The notes below the pieces were generated by a model. It saw only the letters and a program-made list of their open reading frames with translations. It searched no databases and was not told the origin of the DNA. The translations under genes were made by a program, and so were the position numbers. A stretch of 64,000 bases of DNA from Flavobacteriaceae bacterium. GTDB lineage: Bacteria; Bacteroidota; Bacteroidia; Flavobacteriales; Flavobacteriaceae. The stretch spans positions 234,779 through 298,778 of the forward strand of contig JANQSO010000001.1 in the NCBI GenBank assembly GCA_028284005.1. The letters run 5' to 3'. How positions within the stretch are numbered: the stretch's first letter is position 1; each line of letters opens with the position of its first letter. Shown piece after piece: positions 10,602 through 21,700 of the stretch.

Positions 10602-11528
10602 ATGAAAGTAACAGTTGTAGGAGCAGGCGCAGTAGGTGCAAGTTGTGCCGAATATATTGCCATCAAAAATTTTGCCAGCGAAGTAGTTTTACTGGACATT
10701 AAAGAAGGATATGCCGAAGGAAAAGCGATGGATCTAATGCAAACGGCTTCACTAAATGGATTTGATACACGAATAGTTGGTACTACTAATGACTATAGTA
10801 AGACTGCAGGAAGTGATATTTGTGTGATCACAAGTGGAATTCCGCGTAAACCCGGAATGACCCGTGAAGAATTGATCGGTATCAATGCCGGAATTGTAAA
10901 AACAGTTTCTTCAAGTTTAATTGAGCATTCTCCTAATACAATTGTAATTGTTGTAAGTAACCCAATGGACACTATGACCTATTTGGTGCATAAAACTACC
11001 AATCTTCCTAAAAATAGAATTATAGGTATGGGAGGAGCATTGGATAGTGCACGTTTTAAATACCGTCTGGCAGAGGCTTTAGGCGCGCCAATTAGTGATG
11101 TGGACGGAATGGTAATAGGAGGGCATAGCGATAAAGGAATGGTTCCTTTAACACGTTTGGCAACAAGAAATAGTGTGTCTGTTACTGAATTTATTTCACA
11201 GGAACGCTTAGATCAGGTTAAAGAAGATACTAAAGTAGGTGGGGCCACACTTACAAAATTATTGGGTACCTCTGCCTGGTATGCTCCGGGAGCTGCAGTT
11301 TCCGGATTGGTACAGGCGATCGCATGCGACCAGAAGAAAATATTCCCTTGCTCCACTATGTTGGAAGGTGAATACGGATTGAATGATATTTGTATTGGTG
11401 TTCCCGTAGTATTGGGAAGAAACGGAATAGAAAAAATAGTTGCCATCGACCTAAATGATGCCGAAAAAGCACATATGCAGGAAAGTGCCGAAGGAGTTAC
11501 AAAAACCAACGGTCTGCTGGAACTTTAA
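10602..11528 (+). CDS. mdh: Malate dehydrogenase
   Basis: A 308-residue NAD-dependent malate dehydrogenase of the LDH-like class, which interconverts malate and oxaloacetate in the citric acid cycle. The dinucleotide fold opens VTVVGAGAVGASCAE (residues 3-17), the NAD-ribose acidic residue follows in LLDIKEG, and the substrate loop IPRKPGMTR and catalytic His motif GGHSDKGMVPL are intact. The arginine after IPRKPGM supports malate rather than lactate as substrate. It stands alone between two terminators. Confidence 0.95.
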   Translation: MKVTVVGAGAVGASCAEYIAIKNFASEVVLLDIKEGYAEGKAMDLMQTASLNGFDTRIVGTTNDYSKTAGSDICVITSGIPRKPGMTREELIGINAGIVKTVSSSLIEHSPNTIVIVVSNPMDTMTYLVHKTTNLPKNRIIGMGGALDSARFKYRLAEALGAPISDVDGMVIGGHSDKGMVPLTRLATRNSVSVTEFISQERLDQVKEDTKVGGATLTKLLGTSAWYAPGAAVSGLVQAIACDQKKIFPCSTMLEGEYGLNDICIGVPVVLGRNGIEKIVAIDLNDAEKAHMQESAEGVTKTNGLLEL

Positions 11529-11550
11529 ATTATTTTTTTGAAACTGAACC

Positions 11551-11577
11551 AAAGACCGCTATATGCGGTCTTTTTTT
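11551..11577 (+). terminator. Terminator after mdh
   Basis: Stem AGACCGC / GCGGTCT around a TATAT loop, then seven T. It lies 22 bases after the mdh stop. Confidence 0.87.
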
Positions 11578-11601
11578 GTTAAAGAATTAAAAAGAAAATA
11601 A

Positions 11602-11632
11602 TTGTCTTTTCTTTTTTGAAAACCTATATTTG
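11602..11632 (+). promoter_or_regulatory. Bacteroidota-type promoter of secDF
   Basis: TTG (11602-11604), 20-base spacer, then TATATTTG (11625-11632), matching the TTG-N19/20-TAnnTTTG consensus used by the Bacteroidota primary sigma factor. It lies 33 bases before the secDF start, just after the mdh terminator. Confidence 0.65.
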
Positions 11633-11665
11633 CACGTTTTTAAAACTATTTAAACATCCATTAGA

Positions 11666-14600
11666 ATGCAAAATAAAGGACTAATTACAGTATTTGCTAT
11701 ATTATTTGGATTGGTAAGTTTGTACCAACTATCCTTCACGTATATTGCAAACAAGGTTGAAGATGATGCAAAAGTGTTTGCAGACAGTAAATTCCCGGCA
11801 GATCAACCTGAGGAAAGAGACATTGCAGAACTTCGATATTTAGACTCTTTAGCCAAAGAGCCTGTCTTTTTAGGGATTGATTACAAAACTGCTAAGGAAA
11901 AAGAGCTTAACAAAGGTTTGGACCTCAAGGGGGGGATCAATGTGATCCTTCAGATCTCAGTAAAGGATATCTTAAGAGGATTGGCCAACAATTCTAAAGA
12001 TGCTGCATTCAATCAAGCGTTAGCAAATGCGACCGAGCTTCAGAAAAGCAGCCAGGATACTTATTTAGAATCCTTTTTCGAAGCATTTGAAGCCCTTCCG
12101 GGAGACAATAGATTAGCCTCTCAGAATATATTCTTCAACAAAAATTTGGAGGGCGAGATTGAAGCCAGCATGACCAATGATCAGGTAAAAACCAAGATCG
12201 AAGATAAAATTGATGAGGCCATTACCTCCGCATTCGAGGTATTAAGAAAGCGTATCGATAAATTTGGAGTAACTCAGCCTAATATTCAACGTTTAGGAAA
12301 ATCTGCTCGTATCCTGGTAGAATTACCTGGAGCAAAAGATATTGAGCGAACCAAAAATTTATTGCAGAGTACTGCTCAGTTAGAATTTTGGGAAGTATAC
12401 AAAAGCGAGGAAATGTCAGGCTTTATCATTCAGGCAGAACAAGTAGTAAAAGATCTTACTGTTGCTGAAACCCCTGAAGAAGAAGTTCAGGATACTACTG
12501 CTACCGAAGATGACGAGATCAATGAACTGCTAAAAGGAGAAGATGCTGAAGAAGCGGAAATCGCAACTGAAAAAGATAATCCTATACAATCAAAAATGAT
12601 ATCCGGCGGATTTCAGGGAAGTCCTATTCTTGCCACTTTCGCTTTAAAGGATACTGCTGTAATCAACAGCTATTTGCGTATGCCGCAGGTAAGAGCTTTG
12701 TTACCTGCCGACCAGCGTAACACAAAATTTGTTTGGGGAAAACCGGAATATAATGATGCTGTTTTAGAAGAGGTCACAGGTCTATATGCTTTAAAAGTGG
12801 GCCGTGATGGTGAGCCACCTTTAGGAGGCGCCGTAGTTGTAGATGCGCAGCAATCTTATGACCAGGTAGGCCGTGTAGCCGTAGACATGCAAATGAACGG
12901 ACGGGGTGCTAAGATCTGGGAAGAAATGACAGGGAAGGCTTTTAATACTCAAAGCCAAATTGCAATTGTATTGGATGACATTGTATATTCTGCACCCGGG
13001 GTAACATCAGGGCCTATTTCAGGAGGACGTAGTTCTATTACGGGAGATTTCACAATTACTGAAGGACAGGATTTGGCAAATGTACTGCGTGCAGGTAAAT
13101 TACCGGCTTCAGCAGAAATTATCCAGGGAGAGGTTGTTGGTCCTACATTAGGGCAGGAAGCTATTGACAGCGGAATATTCTCTTTTGTTCTGGCATTGGC
13201 CTTCGTATTACTTTGGATGATCTTCTACTATGGGAAAGCAGGTCTTTTCGCAGACGTTGCACTCGTAGTGAACATCTTATTTATATTTGGAATCTTAGCA
13301 GGATTAGGAGCCGTGTTAACACTTCCTGGTATTGCCGGTATTGTTTTAACCATTGGTATCTCGGTAGATGCGAACGTACTTATATTTGAGCGTATCCGGG
13401 AAGAACTTGCCAAAGGAAAAGCTCAGAAAGACGCTATTAAGGATGGTTTCAATAATGCATTGTCCTCTATCTTAGATGCAAACATTACTACAGGATTAAC
13501 AGGTCTGATCTTATTGGTATTTGGTACCGGGCCTATTAAAGGATTTGCAACTACTTTATTGATAGGTATTCTTACCTCTTTATTCACTGCGATATTTATC
13601 ACAAGATTATTTATTGACAGTTATACTAAGAACGGAAAACCATTACCGTGTTCAACCTCGTTTACAAAGAACTTATTTAAAAACGTGAATATCAATTTCC
13701 TTGGAAAACGTAAGATCGCTTATGTAATTTCAGGAATCTTGATCCTTATAAGTTTAGGTTCTTTATTTACTGTTGGATTAAATCAAGGTGTTGACTTTGT
13801 AGGAGGGCGTACTTATACGGTTCGTTTTGATAAGGATGTAGATGCTCCTAAAATTCAGGAAGAACTTATTGCCGTATACGGTAGTGCCGAAGCAAAGACA
13901 TACGGAGGGGATAACCAATTAAAGATCACTACCAAATACAAAGTAGATGATAGTGGTGCCGAGGTTGATGAAGAAATCGAAAGAATGCTTTACGAAGGAC
14001 TAAAATCACACCTTCCTTCAGATATGACCTATGCAGATTTTACAGCAGATTCAGAAGGAAAAGAAGTGGGTAGAATGGAGTACTATAAAGTAAGTCCTAC
14101 TATTGCAGATGATATCAAAAAATCATCTTTCTGGGCTGTATTGGGGTCTTTGATAGTAGTATTCCTGTATATCTTGTTACGATTCAGAAGATGGCAATTT
14201 AGTTTAGGTGCCGTAACAGCAGTATTCCATGATGTATTGATAGTATTGGGTATCTTCTCATTAACGTACAAGATCATGCCATTCAATATGGAAATTGACC
14301 AATCTTTTATTGCTGCGATATTAACTGTAATTGGATATTCATTGAATGATACCGTGGTAGTATTTGACCGTATTCGTGAATATTTTAACGAACATTCCTC
14401 GTGGAAGATGAACCGCGTTATTAATGCAGCTTTGAATAGTACATTAAGCCGTACGTTAAATACGTCTATGACTACATTGATAGTGTTATTATGTATCTTC
14501 TTCCTCGGTGCGGAATCTATCCGCGGGTTGATCTTTGCATTAATTGTCGGGGTGTTGGTAGGTACATATTCATCTTTGTTCATTGCAACTCCGGTAATGT

Positions 14601-14668
14601 ACGATACTGTTAAAAAGAAAGGAATTGATCTTACAGATAAAAAGAAAGAGGTAAAAACAGAAGAATAA
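11666..14668 (+). CDS. secDF: Protein translocase subunit SecDF (fused SecD-SecF)
   Basis: A 1000-residue RND-type membrane protein that uses the proton gradient to help SecYEG release exported proteins. The SecD half has the N-terminal helix, the GLDLKGGINV motif (residues 84-93), a large periplasmic domain, and the TM4 motif SVDANVLIFERIREE; the SecF half begins near residue 670 with LNQGVDFVGG and has LNDTVVVFDRIRE. Fusion of the two is usual in Bacteroidota. A strongly acidic insert sits in the first periplasmic domain (about residues 268-304, EEEVQDTT through EEAEIATEKD), probably a flexible linker. It is flanked by terminators, so monocistronic. Confidence 0.95.
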   Translation: MQNKGLITVFAILFGLVSLYQLSFTYIANKVEDDAKVFADSKFPADQPEERDIAELRYLDSLAKEPVFLGIDYKTAKEKELNKGLDLKGGINVILQISVKDILRGLANNSKDAAFNQALANATELQKSSQDTYLESFFEAFEALPGDNRLASQNIFFNKNLEGEIEASMTNDQVKTKIEDKIDEAITSAFEVLRKRIDKFGVTQPNIQRLGKSARILVELPGAKDIERTKNLLQSTAQLEFWEVYKSEEMSGFIIQAEQVVKDLTVAETPEEEVQDTTATEDDEINELLKGEDAEEAEIATEKDNPIQSKMISGGFQGSPILATFALKDTAVINSYLRMPQVRALLPADQRNTKFVWGKPEYNDAVLEEVTGLYALKVGRDGEPPLGGAVVVDAQQSYDQVGRVAVDMQMNGRGAKIWEEMTGKAFNTQSQIAIVLDDIVYSAPGVTSGPISGGRSSITGDFTITEGQDLANVLRAGKLPASAEIIQGEVVGPTLGQEAIDSGIFSFVLALAFVLLWMIFYYGKAGLFADVALVVNILFIFGILAGLGAVLTLPGIAGIVLTIGISVDANVLIFERIREELAKGKAQKDAIKDGFNNALSSILDANITTGLTGLILLVFGTGPIKGFATTLLIGILTSLFTAIFITRLFIDSYTKNGKPLPCSTSFTKNLFKNVNINFLGKRKIAYVISGILILISLGSLFTVGLNQGVDFVGGRTYTVRFDKDVDAPKIQEELIAVYGSAEAKTYGGDNQLKITTKYKVDDSGAEVDEEIERMLYEGLKSHLPSDMTYADFTADSEGKEVGRMEYYKVSPTIADDIKKSSFWAVLGSLIVVFLYILLRFRRWQFSLGAVTAVFHDVLIVLGIFSLTYKIMPFNMEIDQSFIAAILTVIGYSLNDTVVVFDRIREYFNEHSSWKMNRVINAALNSTLSRTLNTSMTTLIVLLCIFFLGAESIRGLIFALIVGVLVGTYSSLFIATPVMYDTVKKKGIDLTDKKKEVKTEE

Positions 14669-14690
14669 TCCATTTACTTCTTTGTAATAT

Positions 14691-14723
14691 AAAAAACCCT
14701 TCACAAGTAGTGAAGGGTTTTTT
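14691..14723. terminator. Bidirectional terminator between secDF and the DUF192 gene
   Basis: Stem ACCCTTCAC / GTGAAGGGT with an AAGTA loop, flanked by A6 and T6 runs, located between convergent genes. Confidence 0.88.
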
Positions 14724-14751
14724 ATTGAAACAGAAACAGTTTCCTTGAGTA

Positions 14752-15246
14752 CTATTTTGGTGTTTTCTTCCAATCAATTTTATCACCATTCTGAAGGCCC
14801 CATTGATCACTTAGGCCCGCGTTAACCTCTAAAACATAGAGAGCAGGTGCATTAGATGGTAATGAAGCTTCGTTGAACGGCTGTGCATTTTTTTGAATGC
14901 TTACAATTTCATTTTTACTGTTAATAAAGATAATGTCCAACGCAAACTCTGTGTTCTTCATATAAAATGAACGAGGCCTTTCATCTTTAAAAACAAATAA
15001 CATTGCCTGATCTGAAGGCATAGATTTGCGATACATTAAACCGGTTTCGGTTTGATAGGCATCATCTGCAATTTCAATATCCAAATGCGCCACCACCGAA
15101 TCATTATCGGCTTTCAGCAAGCTTAGTTCACCCTCTTTTGTAAAAGTGACCTCTTTTGTTAGCACTTTCTGTTCGGCTTTTTCTTTACAACTGTTAAAAG
15201 ACAGTAGAGCACTTACTAAAGCAATAGATATCCAGGCTCTTTTCAT
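14752..15246 (-). CDS. DUF192 family lipoprotein
   Basis: A 164-residue lipoprotein (lipobox SFNSC) with a DUF192 domain: EIADDAYQTETGLMYR, LFVFKDERPRSFYMKNT, LDIIFIN and ALYVLEVNAG are the family landmarks. The fold is a small beta barrel of unknown activity, found in many bacteria and archaea. The start is fixed by the ATGA overlap with the lgt stop, so translation is probably coupled to lgt. An in-frame upstream extension into lgt is rejected because the signal peptide begins at this ATG. It is the last gene of the folE-cysS-yidD-lgt run. Confidence 0.87.
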   Translation of the reverse strand: MKRAWISIALVSALLSFNSCKEKAEQKVLTKEVTFTKEGELSLLKADNDSVVAHLDIEIADDAYQTETGLMYRKSMPSDQAMLFVFKDERPRSFYMKNTEFALDIIFINSKNEIVSIQKNAQPFNEASLPSNAPALYVLEVNAGLSDQWGLQNGDKIDWKKTPK

Positions 15247-16067
15247 GAGGAATGTTTCTTTTTTGAAGATTGGAGCATTATATAGGCGCCAATTAAAATA
15301 AAAGGTATGCTTAACCATTGACCGGTATTCAGGAACCATTCGGCACGATCATCAACTTGTGCTTCTTTTACAAATTCTACTATAAACCGGACCGTCCAGA
15401 GCAATATTAAGAACAATCCAAAAGTGTATCCCAGATAGTTTCGTTTATTCGTTTTCCAATAGACATACCAAAGGATCAAAAACACGATCACATAGCCTGC
15501 AGATTCATACAGCTGTGCGGGGTGGCGCGGAAAATTTTCACCCAGTTGTTTAAAAACAACCCCAAAATCACTTTGGGTCGCTTTCCCAATGATCTCCGAA
15601 TTAATAAAATTACCAATGCGAACAAAGATAGCGCCACATGCTACGGCAATTACAATTCGGTCCAGTATCCAAAGTACAGGCTTCTTTAAAACCTTTTTAC
15701 TATATATGAACATGGCTATGATAATTGCAATAGCTGCACCGTGGCTGGCTAACCCTCTGAAGCCGGTAAATTCAAATTCAGGGACTGTTCTGAAGGGAAG
15801 AAATACCGAAAGAGGGTCTTTGCTGAATATTTCCGGCTCGTAAAAAATTACATGGCCCAACCTTGCCCCAACAAGTGTGGCAATAACCGTGTAAATAAAA
15901 AGACTGTCCAATTTTTCTAAAGAAACCTCCTCATTTTTAAAAATACGTTTCATGATAAACCACCCGAGCGTAAATGCGACCACAAACATTAAACTGTAAT
16001 AGCGAATCATAAAAAATCCAAGATCGATACCTTCGCTGGGGTCCCAAACAAAACTTAAATAATGCAT
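15243..16067 (-). CDS. lgt: Prolipoprotein diacylglyceryl transferase
   Basis: A 274-residue inner-membrane enzyme that transfers diacylglycerol from phosphatidylglycerol to the lipobox Cys of prolipoproteins. The family signature is present (SHGAAIAI with the essential His, and RIGNFINSEIIGKAT with the key Arg-x-Gly-Asn-Phe), and seven apolar segments are spaced as expected. The many lipoproteins in this window are its substrates. It lies 59 bases after yidD and overlaps the DUF192 lipoprotein gene by 4 bases. Confidence 0.95.
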   Translation of the reverse strand: MHYLSFVWDPSEGIDLGFFMIRYYSLMFVVAFTLGWFIMKRIFKNEEVSLEKLDSLFIYTVIATLVGARLGHVIFYEPEIFSKDPLSVFLPFRTVPEFEFTGFRGLASHGAAIAIIIAMFIYSKKVLKKPVLWILDRIVIAVACGAIFVRIGNFINSEIIGKATQSDFGVVFKQLGENFPRHPAQLYESAGYVIVFLILWYVYWKTNKRNYLGYTFGLFLILLWTVRFIVEFVKEAQVDDRAEWFLNTGQWLSIPFILIGAYIMLQSSKKKHSS

Positions 16068-16126
16068 ACTGTCTTTTTAAAAATGCAAGTAAAGATAACA
16101 AAAAGGGTAACGGAAATTTTACGCAT

Positions 16127-16369
16127 TTATTTATTTTCTTTTTCTGAAGGAGGGACAGGGTCATAACCGCTTCCTCCCCAGGGGTGACAACTTCCTATAC
16201 GTTTTATAGCCATCCAGCCACCACGAAACAATCCGTGAACCTTTAGGGCTTCAATGGTATAATGTGAACACGTAGGCTCATACCTGCAGGTAGAAGGAAA
16301 AAGCGGAGAAATAAATTTTTGGTACCCACGTACCAGAAGTATGAACGGGTATGTGAGTATTTTTTTCAA
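16127..16369 (-). CDS. yidD: Membrane protein insertion efficiency factor YidD
   Basis: An 80-residue protein of the YidD (DUF37) family, which helps insert membrane proteins through the YidC/Sec route. The whole family core is present: [49 protein letters not shown] in parts. The three conserved cysteines and the amphipathic N-terminal helix are visible. The start codon is TTG, not ATG; no ATG lies in a position that would keep the N-terminal helix, so TTG is likely used. It sits 6 bases after cysS. Confidence 0.92.
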   Translation of the reverse strand: MKKILTYPFILLVRGYQKFISPLFPSTCRYEPTCSHYTIEALKVHGLFRGGWMAIKRIGSCHPWGGSGYDPVPPSEKENK

Positions 16370-16375
16370 ATAGCC

Positions 16376-17860
16376 TTAATTTATTGAGAACGATGTGCCG
16401 TCTTTTCCGTCTTTTAACTGAATACCAATTTCCAATAATTCATCCCGAATACGGTCGCTGGTTGCAAAATCTTTGTTGGTGCGGGCCTGATTTCTCAGGG
16501 CGATCAATAATTCAACTGTTTCACTTAGTTTATTACCATCATTAGTGTTTTCTGAAGCAGTATCTACAAGTCCTAAAACGTCAAAGATAAAGCTGCGCAT
16601 AGTAGCTTCTAACAGTTGAATATCAGCCTCTGTAATGGTTTCGCTACCGTCTTTTACAGAATTGATGAACTTGGCACCTTCAAATAACTGAGCGATAAGG
16701 ACCGGGCTGTTAAAATCATCATTCATAGCATCGTAACAGGATTGCTTCCATTGAGTTACATTAAAACTACTCTTGTCTGAAGCCGAAAGCGAAGAAATAT
16801 TGTAGTAAGCTTCCATCAGCCTGTTAAACCCTTTTTCCGAAGCTAATAATGCCTCGTTTGAAAAGTCAAGAATGCTCCGGTAGTGCGCCTGGTACATAAA
16901 GAATTTGGCCACTGTAGGTGAAAAGGCCTTGCTTAAGACATCGTTCTCTCCCGAAAATAATTCATTGGGCAAAATATTATTTCCGGTAGATTTTGCCATT
17001 TTTTTACCGTTTAACGTCAACATATTGGTGTGCAGCCAATAGTTAACCGGAGATTGCTTTGTAGAAGCTTCAGCCTGTGCAATTTCACATTCATGATGTG
17101 GGAATTTTAGATCCATTCCGCCGCCATGAATATCAAAATTATTTCCCAGGTACTTAGTGCTCATTGCTGTACACTCCAGGTGCCATCCCGGGAAACCATC
17201 ACTCCACGGCGAAGGCCAACGCATGATGTGTTGAGGTTCGGCTTTTTTCCATAGAGCAAAATCCTGCGGGTTTTTCTTTTCAGACTGAGCTGCCAACTCC
17301 CTTGTATTGGTGATCATATCTTCAAGCTGTCTTCCACTTAATTTTCCGTAGGTATGTGCTTCATTGAATTTTACAACATCAAAATAGACCGATCCGTTCT
17401 TTTCATAAGCATAGCCTTCAGCAATAATTTTTTCAACGATCTGTATTTGTTCAATTATATGGCCGGTTGCAGTAGGTTCAATGCTTGGAGGCAGTGCATT
17501 GAATTTTGCCATGATTTTGTGAAAGTCCACCGTATATTTTTGAACCACTTCCATAGGCTCCAGCTTTTCAATACGGGCCTTTTTGAGAATAGGGTCATCT
17601 CCACTTTCCCCGTCATTTTCAAGGTGTCCGGCGTCAGTAATATTGCGAACATACCGTACTTTATAGCCCAAATGTTTCAAATATCTGAATATCAAATCAA
17701 ACGATAAGAACGTACGGCAATTTCCCATGTGTACATTACTATATACTGTAGGCCCGCAAACATACATTCCTATAGCACCTTTGTGGATAGGAGTGAACTT
17801 TTCTTTGGTTTTGCTAAGGGAATTGTATACGGTAAGCTCTTGCTGTTCAAATAGTTTCAT
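16376..17860 (-). CDS. cysS: Cysteinyl-tRNA synthetase
   Basis: A 494-residue class I aminoacyl-tRNA synthetase that charges tRNA-Cys. The HIGH-type motif appears as HMGN in [15 protein letters not shown], and the KMSKS-type loop as KMAKS in [11 protein letters not shown]. Zinc ligands are consistent with Cys in the CGPT motif, Cys in LECTAMS and the HHE motif ([10 protein letters not shown]). The ATG of MKLFEQ is used; one codon upstream is an in-frame TTG that is less likely. It follows folE by 18 bases, so the two are co-transcribed. Confidence 0.95.
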   Translation of the reverse strand: MKLFEQQELTVYNSLSKTKEKFTPIHKGAIGMYVCGPTVYSNVHMGNCRTFLSFDLIFRYLKHLGYKVRYVRNITDAGHLENDGESGDDPILKKARIEKLEPMEVVQKYTVDFHKIMAKFNALPPSIEPTATGHIIEQIQIVEKIIAEGYAYEKNGSVYFDVVKFNEAHTYGKLSGRQLEDMITNTRELAAQSEKKNPQDFALWKKAEPQHIMRWPSPWSDGFPGWHLECTAMSTKYLGNNFDIHGGGMDLKFPHHECEIAQAEASTKQSPVNYWLHTNMLTLNGKKMAKSTGNNILPNELFSGENDVLSKAFSPTVAKFFMYQAHYRSILDFSNEALLASEKGFNRLMEAYYNISSLSASDKSSFNVTQWKQSCYDAMNDDFNSPVLIAQLFEGAKFINSVKDGSETITEADIQLLEATMRSFIFDVLGLVDTASENTNDGNKLSETVELLIALRNQARTNKDFATSDRIRDELLEIGIQLKDGKDGTSFSIN

Positions 17861-17878
17861 CAAATTGTATTGAAAAAA

Positions 17879-18556
17879 TTAAAATTCTGTATCCAGGTTG
17901 ATATAATCCAGGAATTCTCTTCGTGTTTCCGGATCTTTGAATTTACCTCCAAATTCACTGGTAACCGTACTGCTGTCAATATCTCTGATACCACGGGAAT
18001 TTACACATAAATGCTTGGCATCCACAACACAGGCTACATCTTCTGTGCCAAGCACACGCTGTAGCTCTTCCACAATTTGCATAGTAAGCCGTTCCTGTAC
18101 CTGGGGGCGTTTGGCAAAATAATCAACTACCCGGTTCATTTTGGAAAGCCCAACTACTGTACCGCTTGATATATAGGCGATATGCGCTTTACCTACAATA
18201 GGGAGTAAATGATGCTCGCAGGTAGAATAGAGGGTTATATTCTTCTCAACCAGCATTTCACCGTATTTAAACTTATTTTCAAAGGTAGAAGCTTTGGGTT
18301 TTCTATCCGGGTGCAACCCGCTAAAGATCTCCTGTACGAACATTTTGGCAACACGCGTGGGAGTACCTTTAAGGCTATCATCGGTCAGGTCCAGGCCCAA
18401 TGTGTACATGATATTTTGAATATCCTTTTTGATAAGGGCAATCTTCTCTATATCACTAAGTTCAAAGGCATCCGGCCGCATAGGGGTGTGAGTGGAAGTG
18501 CCAATATGATCGTTGCCTTGTGCTTCAATATCTTTAAGCTGTTTTTCTAAATCCAT
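17879..18556 (-). CDS. folE: GTP cyclohydrolase I
   Basis: A 225-residue enzyme that opens GTP to dihydroneopterin triphosphate, the first step to folate and to the queuosine precursor. Zinc-binding and catalytic motifs are intact: STCEHHLLP (Cys and His ligands), GLSKMNRVVDYFAKRPQVQE in two parts, and AKHLCVNSRG with the second Cys ligand. The ATG of MDLEKQLK is chosen; an in-frame TTG 13 codons upstream would add residues with no counterpart in the family core. It is the first gene of the minus-strand run that ends with the DUF192 gene. Confidence 0.95.
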   Translation of the reverse strand: MDLEKQLKDIEAQGNDHIGTSTHTPMRPDAFELSDIEKIALIKKDIQNIMYTLGLDLTDDSLKGTPTRVAKMFVQEIFSGLHPDRKPKASTFENKFKYGEMLVEKNITLYSTCEHHLLPIVGKAHIAYISSGTVVGLSKMNRVVDYFAKRPQVQERLTMQIVEELQRVLGTEDVACVVDAKHLCVNSRGIRDIDSSTVTSEFGGKFKDPETRREFLDYINLDTEF

Positions 18557-18724
18557 AAGATAAAATTGTGCATTTTTTAAAAATACAGGCTGCAAAGATA
18601 CGCATTAGCACGGGGCTATAAAAAATTGCATATCATATTTTTAAATTTAAAAACCCTAATGTTTTCATAAAATTTTCTTATTTTTCGCAATTAATACCCA
18701 AAAAAAACAAATTTCCTACTGAAG

Positions 18725-21700
18725 ATGAAAAAATTACTACTAGCCTTAGCCCTACTTGTCCCGTCCTTATTTTTCGCACAACAAGTACAATTGTTTCAAC
18801 AGTTTAACGGCCGTTTAGATTTTACAGCTTTTGGAAACACTTTAAATGAATTTCCAAATACTGAAACCGGTTATTGCGATATGCTGCCACAGAGTAGCGC
18901 TACCCTTGCATTAACTTCCGGACAGACTTTCATGTCAGCGCATCTCTATTGGGGATCTATTGGTACGGGAGATTTTGATGTAGAACTTAATGGAACCGCT
19001 ATTAGCGCACAGCGAATATTTAGCCATACGTTTAATGGATTACCATATTTTGGAGCCTATGCAGATGTAACAAACCTGGTTGCAACTACTGGGAATGGTG
19101 TTTACACTTTTTCCGGCCTGGATGTTGCAGCTCTCTTACCTAATTATTGTGGAACTAACTTTGGTGGTTGGGCTATTTATGTAATTTATGGAGATCCGTC
19201 ATTGAGATTGAATCAAATAAGTTTATTTGACGGTTTGGAAAGTGTTTCTGCCACTAATCCCAATTTGGATATAACACTAACGAATATTGATGTTACGAGT
19301 GATATATTATCTAAAATAGGGTTTTTAGCCTGGGAAGGAGAAGAGAGCCTTGCCGTTAATGAGACTTTAACGATCAACGGGATTCTTATTGATAACCCTC
19401 CGTTAAATCCCGGAACCAATGCTTTTAACGGAACAAATACCTATACAAATTCCGGCCTGAACTATAATATGGACCTGGATTTTTATGATCTGGTTGGTAT
19501 TGTCCAACCCGGTGACACCAGTGCCGATATTCGGCTCACATCCGGCCAGGATTTTGTAATGGTGAACAATGTAATTACCAGTGTGAACTCCGAAATACCG
19601 GATGCTACCATAGAGATCGACAATATTGGGGTGCTTTGCCAGAATAACAATATGGATGTTGAATATACTGTATATAATGTCAACAGTACCGCACCACTTG
19701 CCCTCAACACACCTATAGCCTTTTACGCCGATGCTGTATTGATCGGCCAGGCACAAACGGTCGCAGATATTCCTATTGGGGGGTCGGAGAGTGGTGTTAT
19801 TACATTAAATATACCAATTGCTACTCCTAATATATTCAATTTAAGGGCAGTAGTGGATGATATTGGGGATGGAACCGGAGTCGTTGCCGAAACCAATGAG
19901 TCCAATAATGAAGACAGTGAACTTATTGACCTTAGCCTTGCAGGGATCTTTCTTGGAAATAATATAGAAGCCTGTATAGGGACCGGTGTGGTTCTGGATA
20001 CCGGTTTAACAGACCCTCCTTTTAACATTCAATGGTTTAGAGCAGGGATTCCTATCCCGGGTGCAACAAACCCTACCTATACAGTTACTGCAGATGGTAT
20101 ATATTCTGTTGAAGCCCGTGACGGGATTTGCTTTGTTCCAAGTAATCAGGTTTCAGTCCATTTTAACCCTCAACCGGTTGCAAACCCTCCTGTAGACCTT
20201 TTTCAGTGTGATTTTGGAACTACAACCGGTGTTTTTGACCTAACTGTGAATGATGCCAATGTCCTGGGAGCACAAAACCCTCTCTTATTCAATATAAAGT
20301 ATTATGAAGATATGGCAGATGCTGTTGCCGGTGTTCCGGGAACAGAAATACTAGGGCCTACGGTACATCTTATAGTTCCGCCATCTCCGCAAACTATTTA
20401 TGTTAGAATTGAAGACCTAAGTGGAACATGCTTTGATATTGAGCAGTTCGACATTTTCTTTAGTAGGGCTATTGCCGGTATTGTTCCACCATTTATCAAC
20501 GTATGTGATGCAGATCAGGATGGGGGAGAATGGGTAAATCTCTCGACTGAATTTAATGCACTTATCCTTGATGGTGAATTGTCTTCTGATTATTTTATTA
20601 CCTATCACCTCAGTCAGGCCGATGCAGATGGAGATACAGGAGCATTGCCAGACCCATATTTTGTAAATGCACCTAATGAGGTTATTTACATCCGGCTTGA
20701 AAACAGGGACGATGATACTTGTTTCGATACCACAAGAAATGTAGACATTATAATAGACACACCACCAACGATCAATGCATCTCCACCTACTTTGATCCAG
20801 TGTGATCCTAACAATGATGGTTTTGATGAATTTGATCTGACTGTGCAGACCCCAATTATTACATTGGGAGATCCTACACTAACGGTAACGTATCACGGTA
20901 CTCTTTTAGATGCTCAGAATGATCTATTACCATTTCCGGATCCAACGGCCTATATAAACGATGATATATATCTTGATGAACCTATTACAGATCCTCTGGA
21001 TCCCTTATATGGTACAGGAGGTGTCTGGGCAAGAGTAGTAAGTAGTGTGAGTAGTTGTAATTCTGTAGTTCCATTTGCTTTGGAAGTTCGTTTTGCACCT
21101 GTCGCCACCACTCCTGCAGATCCTTTAAGAATGTGTGATGATGCAGTAGCAGACGGTTTTACTTCTTTCGATCTTACCGTAGTGGAGATGGAAGTTTTAG
21201 GAGCTATGAGCCCTAGCGAATTCGATGTTTATTACTATGAGCTTGAAGCGGATGCAATAGCGGCAGGTGATGTAGCATTAACAGCACCGGATTATTCTGC
21301 AGCAATACCCGATCCAACAGATTTTATAAATTCTATAAATCCACAGGAGATTTACATATTGGTAGTAGGTAACAATACCAGTACAGTGCCTCCAAATCCT
21401 AATAGTGGTGAAGGTTGTTACGATATTGTCCCTTTAACTTTAATCGTGGACCCTATTCCTGAGGACCTGGGCCCCTTTGAGATAAATCTATGTGATGATG
21501 ATCTCAATGGAAGTACCTTAACAGATGAGATATCTACTTTCGATCTGACCACTCAGGATGCATTGATAAATGGAGGGATCACTACCACAATAGTAGAGTG
21601 GTTTGAAACTCCGGCCGATGAATTGGCAAATAATCCTATTCCTGATCCAACTGCCTATCAAAATATATCGACACCACAAACAGTTGTGGCAAGGGTCACT